Assembly (NCBI RefSeq): GCF_900172255.1
Contig: NZ_FWFU01000002.1
Location: forward strand, 186,001-250,000
DNA from: Roseovarius halotolerans
GTDB lineage: Bacteria; Pseudomonadota; Alphaproteobacteria; Rhodobacterales; Rhodobacteraceae
Length of the DNA: 64,000 nt
Direction: 5' to 3'
Shown here piece by piece: positions 1 to 9,655 of the stretch (positions within the stretch are counted from its first letter, which is position 1; each line of letters starts with the position of its first letter). The notes under the pieces were generated by a model that saw only the letters and a list, made by a program, of their open reading frames with translations, was not told the origin of the DNA and made no database searches. Made by a program: the position numbers and the translations under genes.

Positions 1-84
1 GAGGCCGGACAGCGCCGGGAAGCCGAGAACTGGAAGAAAATCCGCCTCGCCATCGCCGAGATGCGCGGGCCGCGCCAGACCTGA
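1..84 (+). CDS. C-terminal end of an unidentified protein (partial)
   Basis: An open frame runs in from the left edge and stops at TGA 82-84, leaving 27 residues that end in RGPRQT. The tail is charged and looks helical (REAENWKKIRLAIAEMR). Codon composition matches the downstream genes. It ends 66 bases before ribF on the same strand. Too little is visible to name the protein. Confidence 0.5.
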   Translation, partial: EAGQRREAENWKKIRLAIAEMRGPRQT

Positions 85-150
85 CAGCGGACCGCGCCGG
101 GGGCGTGTATCGCGCTTGCACCCGCGCTGACATGGGGCTACCCCTGCCCC

Positions 151-1092
151 ATGCAGATCGTGCGCGACTATGATTACGTGGAAACGGCCGACCGGGGCGC
201 CTCGGTCGCCATCGGCAATTTCGATGGTGTGCATCTGGGGCATCAGTCGGTGATCGATATCGCCCGCACGCAGGCAAGGGCGCTGGATGTGCCGCTTGGT
301 GTCCTGACCTTCGAGCCCCATCCGCGTGAGCATTTCGCGCCCGAAGCGCCGCCCTTTCGCCTGATGGGACGCGAGGCGCGCGCCCACCGGCTGGAAAAGC
401 TGGGTGTGGACAAGCTTTATGAGCTGAATTTCAACGCAGGCATGGCGGCGCTGTCGCCCTATGAATTCGCCCGCAACGTGCTGTCGCGTGGTCTTGGCCT
501 CAGCCACGTGGTGGTGGGGGCCGATTTCTGCTTTGGCAAGGGCCGCGCGGGTGACGCCGGGGATCTTGAGCGATTCGGCCGCGAAATGGGCTTCGGCGTC
601 ACGATCACCCGCCTGCTGGAAAGCGGCAAGGGACAGGAAGTGTCATCCACCGCGATCCGCACCGCGCTGAGCGAGGGACGCCCGCGCGACGCCGCCGCCA
701 TGCTGGGCCACTGGCACCGGATCGAGGGTATGGTCGTAGGTGGCGAGCAGCGCGGCCGCGAGCTGGGCTATCCCACGGCCAACATGTCGATCGAAGGGCT
801 GCACCCGCCGCGTTTCGGCGTCTATGCGGTGCTGGTCGATGTGCTGGATGGCCCCCATGCGGGGCAGTATCACGGTGCCGCGTCGCTGGGCGTGCGCCCG
901 ATGTTTCATGGCGAGGTCGCCAATCTGGAGACCTTCCTGTTCGATTTCTCGGGCGATCTTTACGGCACGGAATTGTCGGTCGCGCTGGTCGAATACCTGC
1001 GCCCGGAAGAGACATTTGAAAGCCTCGATGCCTTCATTGCGCAAATGGATGCCGATTGCGCGCAGGCGCGCGGCATTCTCAAGCGGCTATGA
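151..1092 (+). CDS. ribF: Bifunctional riboflavin kinase / FAD synthetase
   Basis: RibF phosphorylates riboflavin to FMN and adenylylates FMN to FAD in the cytoplasm. At 313 residues it has the family's normal length. The N-terminal nucleotidyltransferase motif GNFDGVHLGH is at residues 22-31, and the C-terminal flavokinase motif ELGYPTANM lies near residues 203-211. The ATG at 151 has only a weak upstream Shine-Dalgarno, but it is where RibF proteins normally begin. The stop overlaps the next gene by ATGA, so the two are probably translationally coupled. Identification is secure. Confidence 0.95.
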   Translation: MQIVRDYDYVETADRGASVAIGNFDGVHLGHQSVIDIARTQARALDVPLGVLTFEPHPREHFAPEAPPFRLMGREARAHRLEKLGVDKLYELNFNAGMAALSPYEFARNVLSRGLGLSHVVVGADFCFGKGRAGDAGDLERFGREMGFGVTITRLLESGKGQEVSSTAIRTALSEGRPRDAAAMLGHWHRIEGMVVGGEQRGRELGYPTANMSIEGLHPPRFGVYAVLVDVLDGPHAGQYHGAASLGVRPMFHGEVANLETFLFDFSGDLYGTELSVALVEYLRPEETFESLDAFIAQMDADCAQARGILKRL

Positions 1093-1565
1093 GTGACGAC
1101 CCGATCGACCGCAGCGGCTTGCGCCCGCGCTTCTGGGAAACCACGCCGCTTGCCCGCATGACGCGCCACGAATGGGAGGCGCTCTGCGACGGTTGCGGCA
1201 AATGCTGCCTCAACAAACTCGAGGATGAGGATACGGGCGAAGTGGCGCTGACCCGCGTCGCCTGCCGCCTGTTCGACGATTCGACCTGTCGCTGCGCGCA
1301 ATACGAAATCCGCCACCAGTTCGTGCCCGAATGCATCTCGCTTGACGCGGGCAACCTTGAAGGGCACCTCTACTGGATGCCCGAGACCTGCGCCTACAAG
1401 CTTTTGCACCAGGGCAAGCCGCTGTTCGACTGGCACCCGCTGATATCGGGAGACCCCGAAAGCGTGCACGCGGCAGGAGTATCGGTACGCGACGCCACCA
1501 TCCCTGAGTTCGAAGTGGACGAGGACCACTGGGAAGACCATCAGATCGAGGAGCCCGGCGTATGA
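1089..1565 (+). CDS. YcgN/YkgJ-family cysteine-cluster protein
   Basis: This is a 158-residue protein of the UPF0260/YcgN type. The dense cluster C33, C36, C39, C40 (CDGCGKCC), with further cysteines near the middle (ACRLF, CRCAQY, PECI), suggests binding of zinc or an iron-sulfur cluster. The biochemical role of the family is not established. I chose ATG 1089 because it overlaps the ribF stop (ATGA) and the protein then begins like family members; an in-frame start at 1056 would lie inside ribF. The 3' end overlaps the aldolase gene by ATGA, so three genes form one tight operon. Confidence 0.85.
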   Translation: MSDDPIDRSGLRPRFWETTPLARMTRHEWEALCDGCGKCCLNKLEDEDTGEVALTRVACRLFDDSTCRCAQYEIRHQFVPECISLDAGNLEGHLYWMPETCAYKLLHQGKPLFDWHPLISGDPESVHAAGVSVRDATIPEFEVDEDHWEDHQIEEPGV

Positions 1566-2608
1566 ATTTCGCATCCGACAACGGCGGCCCCGCGCATCAG
1601 CAGATCATCGCGGCCCTCACCTCCGCCAACGAGGGCTTTGCGCCCTCTTACGGTGCCGAGGACGCAATGACCGAGCTGCGCGCCCAGATGGGCGACATCT
1701 TCGAGGCCCCCGAGGCCGCGATCTACCTCGTTGCGACGGGCACGGCGGCAAATGCGCTGGCGCTGGCCACGCTGGCGCAGCCCTGGCAGACGATCTATTG
1801 CACGCCGCTCGCGCATATCAATTGCGATGAATGCCAGGCCCCGGAATTCTATACCTGCGGCTCCAAGCTGACGCTGGTGGGCGCGGATGACAAGATGACG
1901 CCCGAGGCGCTGGACCACGCCATTGCCGGCGCGGGGCATGGCAACGTCCATGTGGCGCAACCCGGTCCGGTCTCGCTCACGCAGGTCACCGAAATGGGGC
2001 GGCTTTACTCGCTCGAGGAACTGGGCGCGCTGTCGGGCGTCGCTGCGGCTCATGGGCTGCCGGTGCATCTGGACGGTGCGCGCTTTGCCAATGCGCTGGT
2101 GGCGCTTGGCTGCAGCCCGGCCGAAATGACATGGAAAGCGGGAATCGACGCGGTCAGTTTCGGGGGTACCAAGAACGGCTGCATCGGGGTCGAGGCGGTG
2201 ATCTTCTTCAACCCGGAAAAGGCGTGGGAATTCGAGCTCCGCCGCAAGCGCGCAGCGCACCTCTTTTCCAAGCACCGTTTCCTTTCCGCGCAGATGCTCG
2301 CCTACCTAGCGGACGATCTGTGGCTGACATCGGCGCGCGCCGCCAATGCCCGCGCGGCGCGGCTGGCACAGGGGCTGGGCACCCTGCCCGATTGTCACTT
2401 CCTGGCCGAACCGCAGGCCAACATGATCTTCGCCACGCTGCCACGCGCGACCCATCAGCGCCTGAAGGAAGCCGGCGCGCGATATCATCTCAATGGCGGC
2501 CCGCTCGAGACCGGCCCGGAAGATGAACCGCTGCCGATGCGCCTTGTCTGCGACTGGTCCATCGATGAAGCCGAGATCGACCGCTTTATCGATATCGCGA
2601 AGGGCTGA
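1562..2608 (+). CDS. ltaE: Low-specificity L-threonine aldolase
   Basis: This is a fold-type I PLP enzyme that cleaves threonine and related beta-hydroxy amino acids to glycine and an aldehyde. At 348 residues it is of normal length. HLDGAR (169-174) contains the PLP-contacting aspartate, and SFGGTKNG (199-206) carries the Schiff-base lysine K204. It overlaps the upstream cysteine-cluster gene by four bases. It ends 13 bases before the convergent M20 deacylase gene. Family is clear; physiological substrate is inferred. Confidence 0.88.
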   Translation: MNFASDNGGPAHQQIIAALTSANEGFAPSYGAEDAMTELRAQMGDIFEAPEAAIYLVATGTAANALALATLAQPWQTIYCTPLAHINCDECQAPEFYTCGSKLTLVGADDKMTPEALDHAIAGAGHGNVHVAQPGPVSLTQVTEMGRLYSLEELGALSGVAAAHGLPVHLDGARFANALVALGCSPAEMTWKAGIDAVSFGGTKNGCIGVEAVIFFNPEKAWEFELRRKRAAHLFSKHRFLSAQMLAYLADDLWLTSARAANARAARLAQGLGTLPDCHFLAEPQANMIFATLPRATHQRLKEAGARYHLNGGPLETGPEDEPLPMRLVCDWSIDEAEIDRFIDIAKG

Positions 2609-2621
2609 AGGGCCCTGCGTT

Positions 2622-3902
2622 TCAGCCCCCGAGCAGCTCGTGCAGCGCCAGCCCCATCACCTGCGCCGACTGCACCATGTCGTCGATCCCGACATATTCG
2701 TCGGGCTTGTGCGCCAAGTCCAGGATTCCCGGACCGTAGGCGATGCAGTTCTTCAACCGCCCGATCCGGTCGATATGTTTCTGGTCATAGGTACCGGGGC
2801 TGACCACGTAGTCCGCCTCGCGCCCGAAAACCTGCGCGACCCCGCGCGCCACCGCGCCCACGACCGGGGCATCCTTTTCGGTCATGCTGGGCAGGACGCG
2901 GTGCAATTCGCGGATTTCATAGTCGAACCCGGGTCGCCCCTTGCGCAGGGTTTCCAGCAGGTCGCGAATCTCGGACTCGACCGCGCCGATATCCTCTTCG
3001 ATCAGGAAACGGCGGTCGATCACCATGCGGCAGCGATCGGGTACGCATGGGCTGGGCAAGCCGGTGTAATCGGCGGCCTGTTCGGGCTCGCCGCCATGAA
3101 TCGAGTTGATGTTGAGCGTCGATTGGCGCGCGCCCTCGGGGACGACCGGCATGTCGGTGCGCTTTTGCGCCAGCGCGGGAAACAGGTTCTGCTCCATCGC
3201 GTCGATCACCGCCCCCATGTGGCGCACGGCACAATCGCCCAGAAACGGCATCGAGCCGTGGGCGATCTCGCCATGGGTTTCGATCTCGGCCCACCAGACC
3301 CCGCGATGACCAAGGCAGATCCGATCCTTGTTGAGCGGTTCCGGGATGATCACATGCTGCACGCGCTCGGGGTTGAACCAGCCCTTTTCCGCCAGGTATG
3401 CGACGCCGCCGAAGCCCCCCGATTCCTCGTCGGCGGTGCCGCTGATCTCGATCGCGCCGGCGAAATCGGGACAGCTCGCAACAAAGGCCTCGGCGGCGAT
3501 GATGCTGGCGGCAAGCCCGCCCTTCATGTCACAGGCGCCGCGCCCATAGATGCGGCCATCCCGGACCTCGCCACCGAAGGGATCGGTCGTCCAGCCATGA
3601 CCAACCTCGACCACGTCGATATGGGAGTTGAAATGCACGCAGGCGCCGGGGCGCGCGCCCTCGCGGCGGGCGACGATATTCCAGCGCGGATGCCGGTCGC
3701 TGTCGCCGATCGCGCCCGTCGCGCGGATCAGCTCGGTATGAAAACCCGCGCGCAGGAGCCGCCGGTCGAGATAATCGCAGATCTCTCGGTAATTCTCGCC
3801 GGGCGGGTTGCGGGTGGGAATGCGGATGAGATCCTGCGTCAGCGCCACCAAATCGTCGCGCCGCGCTTCTATCTCGCGGGTCAGTCTGTCCTTGATCCTC
3901 AT
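2622..3902 (-). CDS. M20-family ArgE/DapE-type deacylase
   Basis: This is a 426-residue metallo-amidohydrolase of the acetylornithine deacetylase / succinyl-diaminopimelate desuccinylase superfamily. The metal-ligand set is intact: H94-x-D96 (SHIDVVE), D125 (GRGACDMKGG), the general-base pair E159-E160 (TADEESGG), and a C-terminal HKPDEYV histidine. It stands alone, not in an arginine or lysine operon, so it may act on another N-acylated amino acid. I assign no specific substrate or symbol. It is convergent with the threonine aldolase gene. Confidence 0.85.
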   Translation of the reverse strand: MRIKDRLTREIEARRDDLVALTQDLIRIPTRNPPGENYREICDYLDRRLLRAGFHTELIRATGAIGDSDRHPRWNIVARREGARPGACVHFNSHIDVVEVGHGWTTDPFGGEVRDGRIYGRGACDMKGGLAASIIAAEAFVASCPDFAGAIEISGTADEESGGFGGVAYLAEKGWFNPERVQHVIIPEPLNKDRICLGHRGVWWAEIETHGEIAHGSMPFLGDCAVRHMGAVIDAMEQNLFPALAQKRTDMPVVPEGARQSTLNINSIHGGEPEQAADYTGLPSPCVPDRCRMVIDRRFLIEEDIGAVESEIRDLLETLRKGRPGFDYEIRELHRVLPSMTEKDAPVVGAVARGVAQVFGREADYVVSPGTYDQKHIDRIGRLKNCIAYGPGILDLAHKPDEYVGIDDMVQSAQVMGLALHELLGG

Positions 3903-3963
3903 GGGTCAAGCTTGCCCCGCGAGCCCGCGCCAAGGCCAGCGGAAACTTTGCCCAGGCCCCGGT

Positions 3964-4647
3964 TCAAGATGCGCAGGCGGCCCGAATGGCGCGGATATTG
4001 TCGCCATATGGCGCAGGGTCGACAACGCTTCCGCCCTTGAACACGGCCGACCCGGCGACCAGCACATCGGCCCCCGCCTCGGCCATGAGCGGCGCGGTCA
4101 GGGGCGTGATGCCGCCGTCGATCTCGATATGGATCGGGCGGTCACCGATCTTTTCGCGCAGGCGGCGCACCTTTTCGACCTGGCTGTGAATGAAGGATTG
4201 CCCGCCAAATCCGGGATTGACCGTCATCACGCAGACGAGATCGATCATGTCGAGCAGGTAGTCCACATCCTCGATCCCGGTGCCGGGATTGAGCGCCAGG
4301 CCAGCCTTGCACCCGGCGGCACGGATCGCCTGAAGCGTTCGGTGAATATGCGGGCCTGCCTCCAGATGGGCGGTCAGCACATCGGCGCCCGCCTCGGCGA
4401 AGGCCTCGATATAGGGATCGACGGGTGCGATCATCAGATGCACATCCATCACCGTGGTAACATGCTTGCGGATCGCGGCGCACATCGGCGGGCCGAAGGT
4501 GAGGTTGGGCACGAAATGCCCATCCATCACGTCGACATGGATCCAGTCGGCCCCCTCGGCCTCGACACATCGGATCTCCTGCCCGAAATTGGCGAAATCT
4601 GCGCTCAGGATCGACGGCGCGATCTTGATGGAACGATCGAAACTCAT
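3964..4647 (-). CDS. rpe: Ribulose-phosphate 3-epimerase
   Basis: Rpe interconverts ribulose-5-phosphate and xylulose-5-phosphate in the pentose phosphate and Calvin pathways. The 227-residue TIM barrel shows PSILSADF (11-18), the metal-binding HVDVMDGHFVPN loop, VNPGFGGQ and DGGI. The ATG at 4647 is preceded by a GGGGGA Shine-Dalgarno and matches the family's N-terminus; the open frame extending upstream to 5043 overlaps the divergent thioesterase and is not coding. The gene is divergent from the PaaI-type thioesterase. Confidence 0.95.
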   Translation of the reverse strand: MSFDRSIKIAPSILSADFANFGQEIRCVEAEGADWIHVDVMDGHFVPNLTFGPPMCAAIRKHVTTVMDVHLMIAPVDPYIEAFAEAGADVLTAHLEAGPHIHRTLQAIRAAGCKAGLALNPGTGIEDVDYLLDMIDLVCVMTVNPGFGGQSFIHSQVEKVRRLREKIGDRPIHIEIDGGITPLTAPLMAEAGADVLVAGSAVFKGGSVVDPAPYGDNIRAIRAACAS

Positions 4648-4786
4648 GGCGGCATCCCCCTTGGCTGCCTTGCACATGCGACCTGCGCGCGCCAAGGTCA
4701 AGTCCCGGCGCCGGGGCGCAATTGCACCGGGCAGGGTTTCGTGCCAGTTTCCGCGCGACCGCGCGCATGCAGTGACAGGATCCCAG

Positions 4787-5206
4787 ATGACCAAAGACCA
4801 CGACCCGATTCTTGCCGAACCGTTGACCGCAATGGCCCGGCATCTCGGGATCGAGCTGACCGGCTGGGATGCGGGATGGGCGCAGGTCGAGGTGACGCTG
4901 GCACCCAATCTTCTGAACCGGCAGGAGCTGCCGCATGGGGGATTGCACGCAACCCTGCTCGACACGGCAATGGGATATGCGGGCTGCCACACCGGCGATC
5001 CGGCGCTGCGCCAGCACGCGCTGACCCTGTCGATGACGGTCAACTACCTTGCACAGCCGGGCGGCCAGCGGCTGATCGCGCAGGCCCGCAAGACCGGCGG
5101 CGGGCGCAAGACATTTTTCGCCGAAGGCAGCGTCACGGACGAGGCCGGGACATTGATCGCGACCGCCACCGGCGTCTTTCGCTATCGGGGCACCCCCGGC
5201 TCCTGA
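4787..5206 (+). CDS. PaaI-family (hotdog) thioesterase
   Basis: This 139-residue single-domain hotdog protein has the typical region HGGLHATLLDTAMG, where the helix carries the catalytic acidic residue, and LSMTVNYLAQPGG, followed by GRKTFFAEGSVTDEAG. Such proteins hydrolyse acyl- or aryl-CoA thioesters. ATG 4787 follows AGGATCCCAG and gives a normal N-terminus; the longer open frame would overlap rpe. The substrate cannot be told from the sequence. The 138-base gap to aroA shows no clear element. Confidence 0.8.
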   Translation: MTKDHDPILAEPLTAMARHLGIELTGWDAGWAQVEVTLAPNLLNRQELPHGGLHATLLDTAMGYAGCHTGDPALRQHALTLSMTVNYLAQPGGQRLIAQARKTGGGRKTFFAEGSVTDEAGTLIATATGVFRYRGTPGS

Positions 5207-5344
5207 TCGCCCGCGACTTCATCCTGCCCGAAATACTCCCGCCGGAGGCATCCGCCCTTACCGCCCGGCGCATTCGTCTGACCAATGGACGCGACGCGGG
5301 GGTTACGCTATCAGGCGTCTGACATATTGACGAAAGGCGCGCCC

Positions 5345-6691
5345 ATGTCCGGCCACGGCTCTCCCATTCCGATGATCTCGCACCGCGCGGCGGGCCTTCA
5401 GGGCATCGCCGAAGTGCCGGGCGACAAGTCGATTTCGCACCGCGCGCTGATTCTCGGCGCGCTGGCGGTGGGAGAGACGGCGATCACCGGGCTGCTGGAA
5501 GGGCAGGACGTGCTGGACACCGCCTCGGCGATGCGCGCCTTTGGCGCCGAGGTCGGCCGCGACGATGACGGGACATGGCGCGTCCACGGTGTTGGCGTCG
5601 GTGGTTTCGCAGAGCCGGAACAGGTGATCGACTGCGGCAATTCGGGCACCGGTGTGCGGCTGATCATGGGGGCGATGGCGACCTCGCCGATCACCGCGAC
5701 CTTTACCGGCGATGCCAGCCTCAACAAGCGGCCGATGGCGCGGATCACCGATCCGCTGGCGCTGTTCGGGGCGCAGGCGGTGGGGCGCGCGGGCGGGCGC
5801 CTGCCGATGACCATCACCGGCGCCGCCGACCCGGTGCCGGTGCGTTACACGGTTCCCGTGCCTTCGGCTCAGGTCAAGTCGGCGGTGCTGCTGGCCGGAC
5901 TCAACGCGCCGGGCCAGACCGTGGTGATCGAGGAGGAGGCAACCCGCGACCATACCGAACGCATGCTGGCGGGCTTTGGCGCCGAGATCACCACCGAAGA
6001 AACCGGCGAGGGCCGCGTCATCACCCTGACAGGCCAGCCGGAACTTGAGCCGCAAAGCATCGTCGTCCCGCGTGACCCCAGTTCGGCGGCCTTCCCTGTC
6101 TGTGCGGCGCTGATCACCGAAGGCTCCGACGTTCTGGTGCCCAATATCGGGCTGAACCCCACCCGTGCCGGCCTGTTCACCACGCTGCGCGAGATGGGCG
6201 CGGACCTGAGCTATGAGAACGAGCGCGAGGAGGGTGGCGAGCCGGTGGCGGATCTGCGCGCGCGGTTCTCGCCCGACATGAAGGGAATCGAGGTGCCGCC
6301 CGCACGCGCGGCGTCGATGATCGACGAATACCCGGTCCTCTCGGTCGTCGCGGCCTTTGCGCAGGGCGCGACGGTAATGCGCGGCGTCAAGGAGTTGCGG
6401 GTCAAGGAATCCGACCGGATCGAGGCGATGGCGACAGGGCTGCGCGCCAATGGCGTAAGCGTCGAGGACGGCCCCGACTGGTGGATCGTCGAGGGGCGCG
6501 GCGCGGGTGGGGTGCCGGGCGGCGCCATCTGCGCCAGCCATCTCGATCACCGCATCGCCATGTCGTTCCTGGTGATGGGCATGGCCACGAATAAGCCCGT
6601 CAGTGTGGATGATGGCGGGCCGATCGCCACCTCCTTTCCGATCTTCGAGGCGCTGATGGGCGGGCTTGGCGCGGATATCCGGCGCGGCTGA
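5345..6691 (+). CDS. aroA: 3-phosphoshikimate 1-carboxyvinyltransferase (EPSP synthase)
   Basis: AroA transfers enolpyruvyl from PEP to shikimate-3-phosphate, the sixth step of the shikimate pathway. The 448-residue protein carries [10 protein letters not shown] (25-34), the PEP-loop motif GNSGTG (about 98-103), [16 protein letters not shown] and DHRIAMSF. The PEP loop resembles the class II enzymes, but has glycine where the glyphosate-tolerant CP4 enzyme has alanine, so I infer a glyphosate-sensitive form. ATG 5345 fits the family better than the open upstream frame from 5285. No other shikimate gene is adjacent. Confidence 0.95.
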   Translation: MSGHGSPIPMISHRAAGLQGIAEVPGDKSISHRALILGALAVGETAITGLLEGQDVLDTASAMRAFGAEVGRDDDGTWRVHGVGVGGFAEPEQVIDCGNSGTGVRLIMGAMATSPITATFTGDASLNKRPMARITDPLALFGAQAVGRAGGRLPMTITGAADPVPVRYTVPVPSAQVKSAVLLAGLNAPGQTVVIEEEATRDHTERMLAGFGAEITTEETGEGRVITLTGQPELEPQSIVVPRDPSSAAFPVCAALITEGSDVLVPNIGLNPTRAGLFTTLREMGADLSYENEREEGGEPVADLRARFSPDMKGIEVPPARAASMIDEYPVLSVVAAFAQGATVMRGVKELRVKESDRIEAMATGLRANGVSVEDGPDWWIVEGRGAGGVPGGAICASHLDHRIAMSFLVMGMATNKPVSVDDGGPIATSFPIFEALMGGLGADIRRG

Positions 6692-6696
6692 GGCTT

Positions 6697-7320
6697 TCAG
6701 ACCACGCGCGCGCCCTGACTGAGCAGCGCATCGCGCATCGCGGCGAAGGTGGCGACGTCCGATGCCGCGATGCCGTCGCGCACCAGTTCGACCTCGTAAC
6801 CGCGATTGAGCGCTGCCTGCGCCGTGCGCGCCAGACCCGCGCAGCCATCGCGCCCCATCAATCGCAAGCGGCCCACATGGAGCGCGCCCAGCACCGCATC
6901 AAGCTCGCCAGTCTCGAATCCGTCCTCGACCCGCTTGACCACGACGTGATCGGCCAGCCCGTGAAACGGCGCCGCCAGACCCACGCCGGCCCCGCCCCTG
7001 AGAGGCGCGCCGGGGCGCGTGGCGCGGGCGATCAGGCGGGTGGCAAGACCGGACCATTCCTGCCGCAATGCGATCACCGGCTGGTCGCGGTGGCGCGCCA
7101 GTTCGGCCTCGCGGGCGACCGCGGCCTCGACGCGATGGCGGTCCGGCGCGCCGTGATGGGCATCGTTCCAGAACGCCTCCTGCAACTCGACCAGCACAAG
7201 CGCGGTGCCGGGGCGCGCAGGCACAGGAACACCTTCGGTCGCGCGCACCATGTGGCGCGCCGTGACCCAGAGCCAAAGCGCGCCGCAACCTGCCAGCGCG
7301 ACGATTCCGGCCCAGATCAC
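6697..7320 (-). CDS. Membrane-anchored isochorismatase-like protein with altered catalytic acid
   Basis: This is a 207-residue protein. Residues 2-20 form a hydrophobic membrane segment, followed by an isochorismatase-like (cysteine hydrolase) fold. The family catalytic triad is Asp-Lys-Cys. Here the candidate cysteine is C160 (GRDGC) and the lysine K129 (VVVKR), but the N-terminal acid is E45 (LVELQ) instead of the usual aspartate. The typical tail AQAALNRGY...VRDG is present. The gene is convergent with aroA, with only five bases between stops. It may be an active variant or a non-catalytic relative; the fold call is moderately sure. Confidence 0.6.
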   Translation of the reverse strand: MIWAGIVALAGCGALWLWVTARHMVRATEGVPVPARPGTALVLVELQEAFWNDAHHGAPDRHRVEAAVAREAELARHRDQPVIALRQEWSGLATRLIARATRPGAPLRGGAGVGLAAPFHGLADHVVVKRVEDGFETGELDAVLGALHVGRLRLMGRDGCAGLARTAQAALNRGYEVELVRDGIAASDVATFAAMRDALLSQGARVV

Positions 7321-7561
7321 GGGTGCCTCCGCACTTGGATTTCATCCTGTCGTTTCAGATGTTTCACCAGTTCCATGCATATTTCCTGCACGGTTTGAAG
7401 GATCAAGGCAAGCCGCAGAGCCGCCCCATCAAGGCTCCGCGCGCCGGGTGGGCGCGCCGATGCCGCCGATGGAACATTTTCTGACGGTTGCAGGCTGTAA
7501 CCCGGCGGCCCTTGCCTTATGTTCCCCCAGAGCATTTGCCAAATCACGAGGACCTCCCCCA

Positions 7562-9610
7562 ATGACCCAGGATCCGCTGGTCGTTTTCACGCCTTCGGGC
7601 AAGCGTGGCCGCTTTCCGAAGGGAACCCCCGTTCTGACCGCGGCGCGCCAGCTTGGTGTCGATCTCGATTCGGTCTGCGGCGGCCGGGGGATCTGCTCGA
7701 AATGCCAGGTCGCGCCGTCCTACGGATCGTTCTCGAAACATGCGATCACCGTGGCCGACGATGCGCTGTCGGAATGGAACGCGGTCGAAGAGCGCTATGA
7801 GCAGAAGCGCGGGTTGAAACCGGGCCGGCGGCTGGGCTGCCAAGCGCAGATCATGGGCGATGTGGTGATCGACGTGCCCGCCGAAAGCCAGGTTCACCGG
7901 CAGGTGGTGCGCAAGGCGGCCTCGGCGCGGGTGATCGAGATGGACCCGGCCACGCGGCTCTATTTCGTCGAGGTGGATGAACCCGACATGCACGAACCCA
8001 CCGGCGATCTGGAACGGCTGGCGCGGGCGCTCGAGCGGGAATGGGACATTCCCGCGATCCGCGCCGACCAATCGCTGCTGGCGCGCCTGCAACCGGTGCT
8101 GCGCAAGGGCAAGTTTCAGGTCACGGTCGCGCTGCACAAATCCCACGCGGACGATGTGGCGCGGGTGATCGAGATCTGGCCGGGACTGCATGAGGGCGGG
8201 CTTTACGGGCTGGCGATCGACCTTGGCTCGACCACCATCGCGGCCCATCTGACCGATCTCGATACCGGCGAGGTCAAGGCCAGCTCAGGAATCATGAACC
8301 CGCAGATCCGCTTTGGCGAGGACCTGATGAGCCGCGTCAGCTATGCGATGATGAATCCGGGCGGCGACAAGGAAATGACCCGCGCCGTGCGCGAGGCGAT
8401 CGACGCGCTGGCCACCGGCATCGCCGAGGAGGCCGGGATCGACCCGATTCTGATCGTCGAGACGGTATTCGTATGCAACCCGGTGATGCACCACCTGTTG
8501 CTGGGGATCGATCCGGTGGAACTGGGCCAGGCACCCTTTGCGCTGGCGACATCGCAGTCGATCTCGATGGCAGCGCGCGAGCTGGATCTGGGCGCGATCA
8601 ATCCGCGTGCGCGCACCTATATCCTGCCCTGTATCGCCGGCCATGTAGGGGCCGATGCCGCCGCCGTCGCGCTGAGCGAGGAGCCCGGCAAGTCCGAGGA
8701 TCTCGTGCTGGTTGTGGATGTGGGCACCAATGCGGAAATCCTGTTGGGCGATACCAGCCGTGTGCTGGCGTGTTCCTCGCCCACTGGACCGGCCTTCGAG
8801 GGGGCGCAGATCTCGAGCGGGCAGCGCGCGGCGCCCGGCGCCATCGAGGCGATCCGCATCGACCCCGACACCAAGGAGCCGCGCTTTCGCGTGATCGGCT
8901 GCGACAAGTGGTCGGATGAGGAAGGGTTCGACGCGGAAACCGCCGAGACCGGGATCACCGGCATTTGCGGCTCGGGCATCATCGAAGCGGTGGCCGAGAT
9001 GCGCATGGCGGGCCTTCTGGACGAAAGCGGCCTGATTGGATCGGCCGAGGCCACCGGCACGCCGCGGTCGGTGCCCGAGGGGCGCACCCATGCCTATCTC
9101 GTCCATGACGCCAGCGCCGAAGGCGGGCCGCGCATCACCGTCACGCAGGGCGATATCCGGGCGATCCAGCTGGCCAAGTCGGCGCTTTATGCCGGGGCGC
9201 GGCTGTTGATGGACGAACGCGGTGTCGATCACGTGGACCGGGTGGTTCTGGCCGGGGCGTTCGGTGCGCATATCAGCCCCAAACACGCGATGGTGCTGGG
9301 GATGATCCCGGATGTGCCGCTCGACAAGGTAACAAGCGCGGGCAACGCTGCGGGCACTGGCGCGCGGATTGCGCTGTGCAATGTCGCCGCGCGCGTCGAA
9401 ATCGAACGCGTCGTGCGTCAGATCACCAAGGTCGAAACCGCGATCGAGCCCAAGTTTCAGGAGCATTTCGTGGCCGCCAACGCGATACCCCACAAGACCG
9501 ACCCGTTCCCGGAACTGTCGAAGATCGTGCCGCTCCCCCAGGTCAGTTTCAATGTCGGTCCATCGGGCGACAGCGCAGACGGCGGGCGGCGGCGCAGACG
9601 GCGGCGATAG
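7562..9610 (+). CDS. RACo-like ASKHA-domain iron-sulfur protein (corrinoid reactivation type)
   Basis: This is a 682-residue protein. An N-terminal plant-type [2Fe-2S] ferredoxin domain has cysteines C39, C45, C48 and C93. A linker follows, then a large ASKHA ATPase domain starting near residue 215 (LAIDLGSTTIAAHL) with VVDVGTNAEI and GAFGAHI. In characterised relatives this architecture uses ATP to drive reduction of Co(II) corrinoid proteins for methyl transfer. No corrinoid protein or methyltransferase lies next to it here. ATG 7562 follows GAGGACC. The C-terminus ends in an arginine-rich tail, an oddity that may be a translation artefact or a real basic tail. Confidence 0.8.
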   Translation: MTQDPLVVFTPSGKRGRFPKGTPVLTAARQLGVDLDSVCGGRGICSKCQVAPSYGSFSKHAITVADDALSEWNAVEERYEQKRGLKPGRRLGCQAQIMGDVVIDVPAESQVHRQVVRKAASARVIEMDPATRLYFVEVDEPDMHEPTGDLERLARALEREWDIPAIRADQSLLARLQPVLRKGKFQVTVALHKSHADDVARVIEIWPGLHEGGLYGLAIDLGSTTIAAHLTDLDTGEVKASSGIMNPQIRFGEDLMSRVSYAMMNPGGDKEMTRAVREAIDALATGIAEEAGIDPILIVETVFVCNPVMHHLLLGIDPVELGQAPFALATSQSISMAARELDLGAINPRARTYILPCIAGHVGADAAAVALSEEPGKSEDLVLVVDVGTNAEILLGDTSRVLACSSPTGPAFEGAQISSGQRAAPGAIEAIRIDPDTKEPRFRVIGCDKWSDEEGFDAETAETGITGICGSGIIEAVAEMRMAGLLDESGLIGSAEATGTPRSVPEGRTHAYLVHDASAEGGPRITVTQGDIRAIQLAKSALYAGARLLMDERGVDHVDRVVLAGAFGAHISPKHAMVLGMIPDVPLDKVTSAGNAAGTGARIALCNVAARVEIERVVRQITKVETAIEPKFQEHFVAANAIPHKTDPFPELSKIVPLPQVSFNVGPSGDSADGGRRRRRRR

Positions 9611-9655
9611 GCTCTTGACCGCGATGCGCGGATTTCCTACCTAGTGCGACGCTGA

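Noticed and set aside
2493-4040. A 515-residue open frame on the plus strand across the M20 deacylase
   Set aside because: It is antisense to a protein with intact catalytic motifs; its composition is low-complexity and matches no family.
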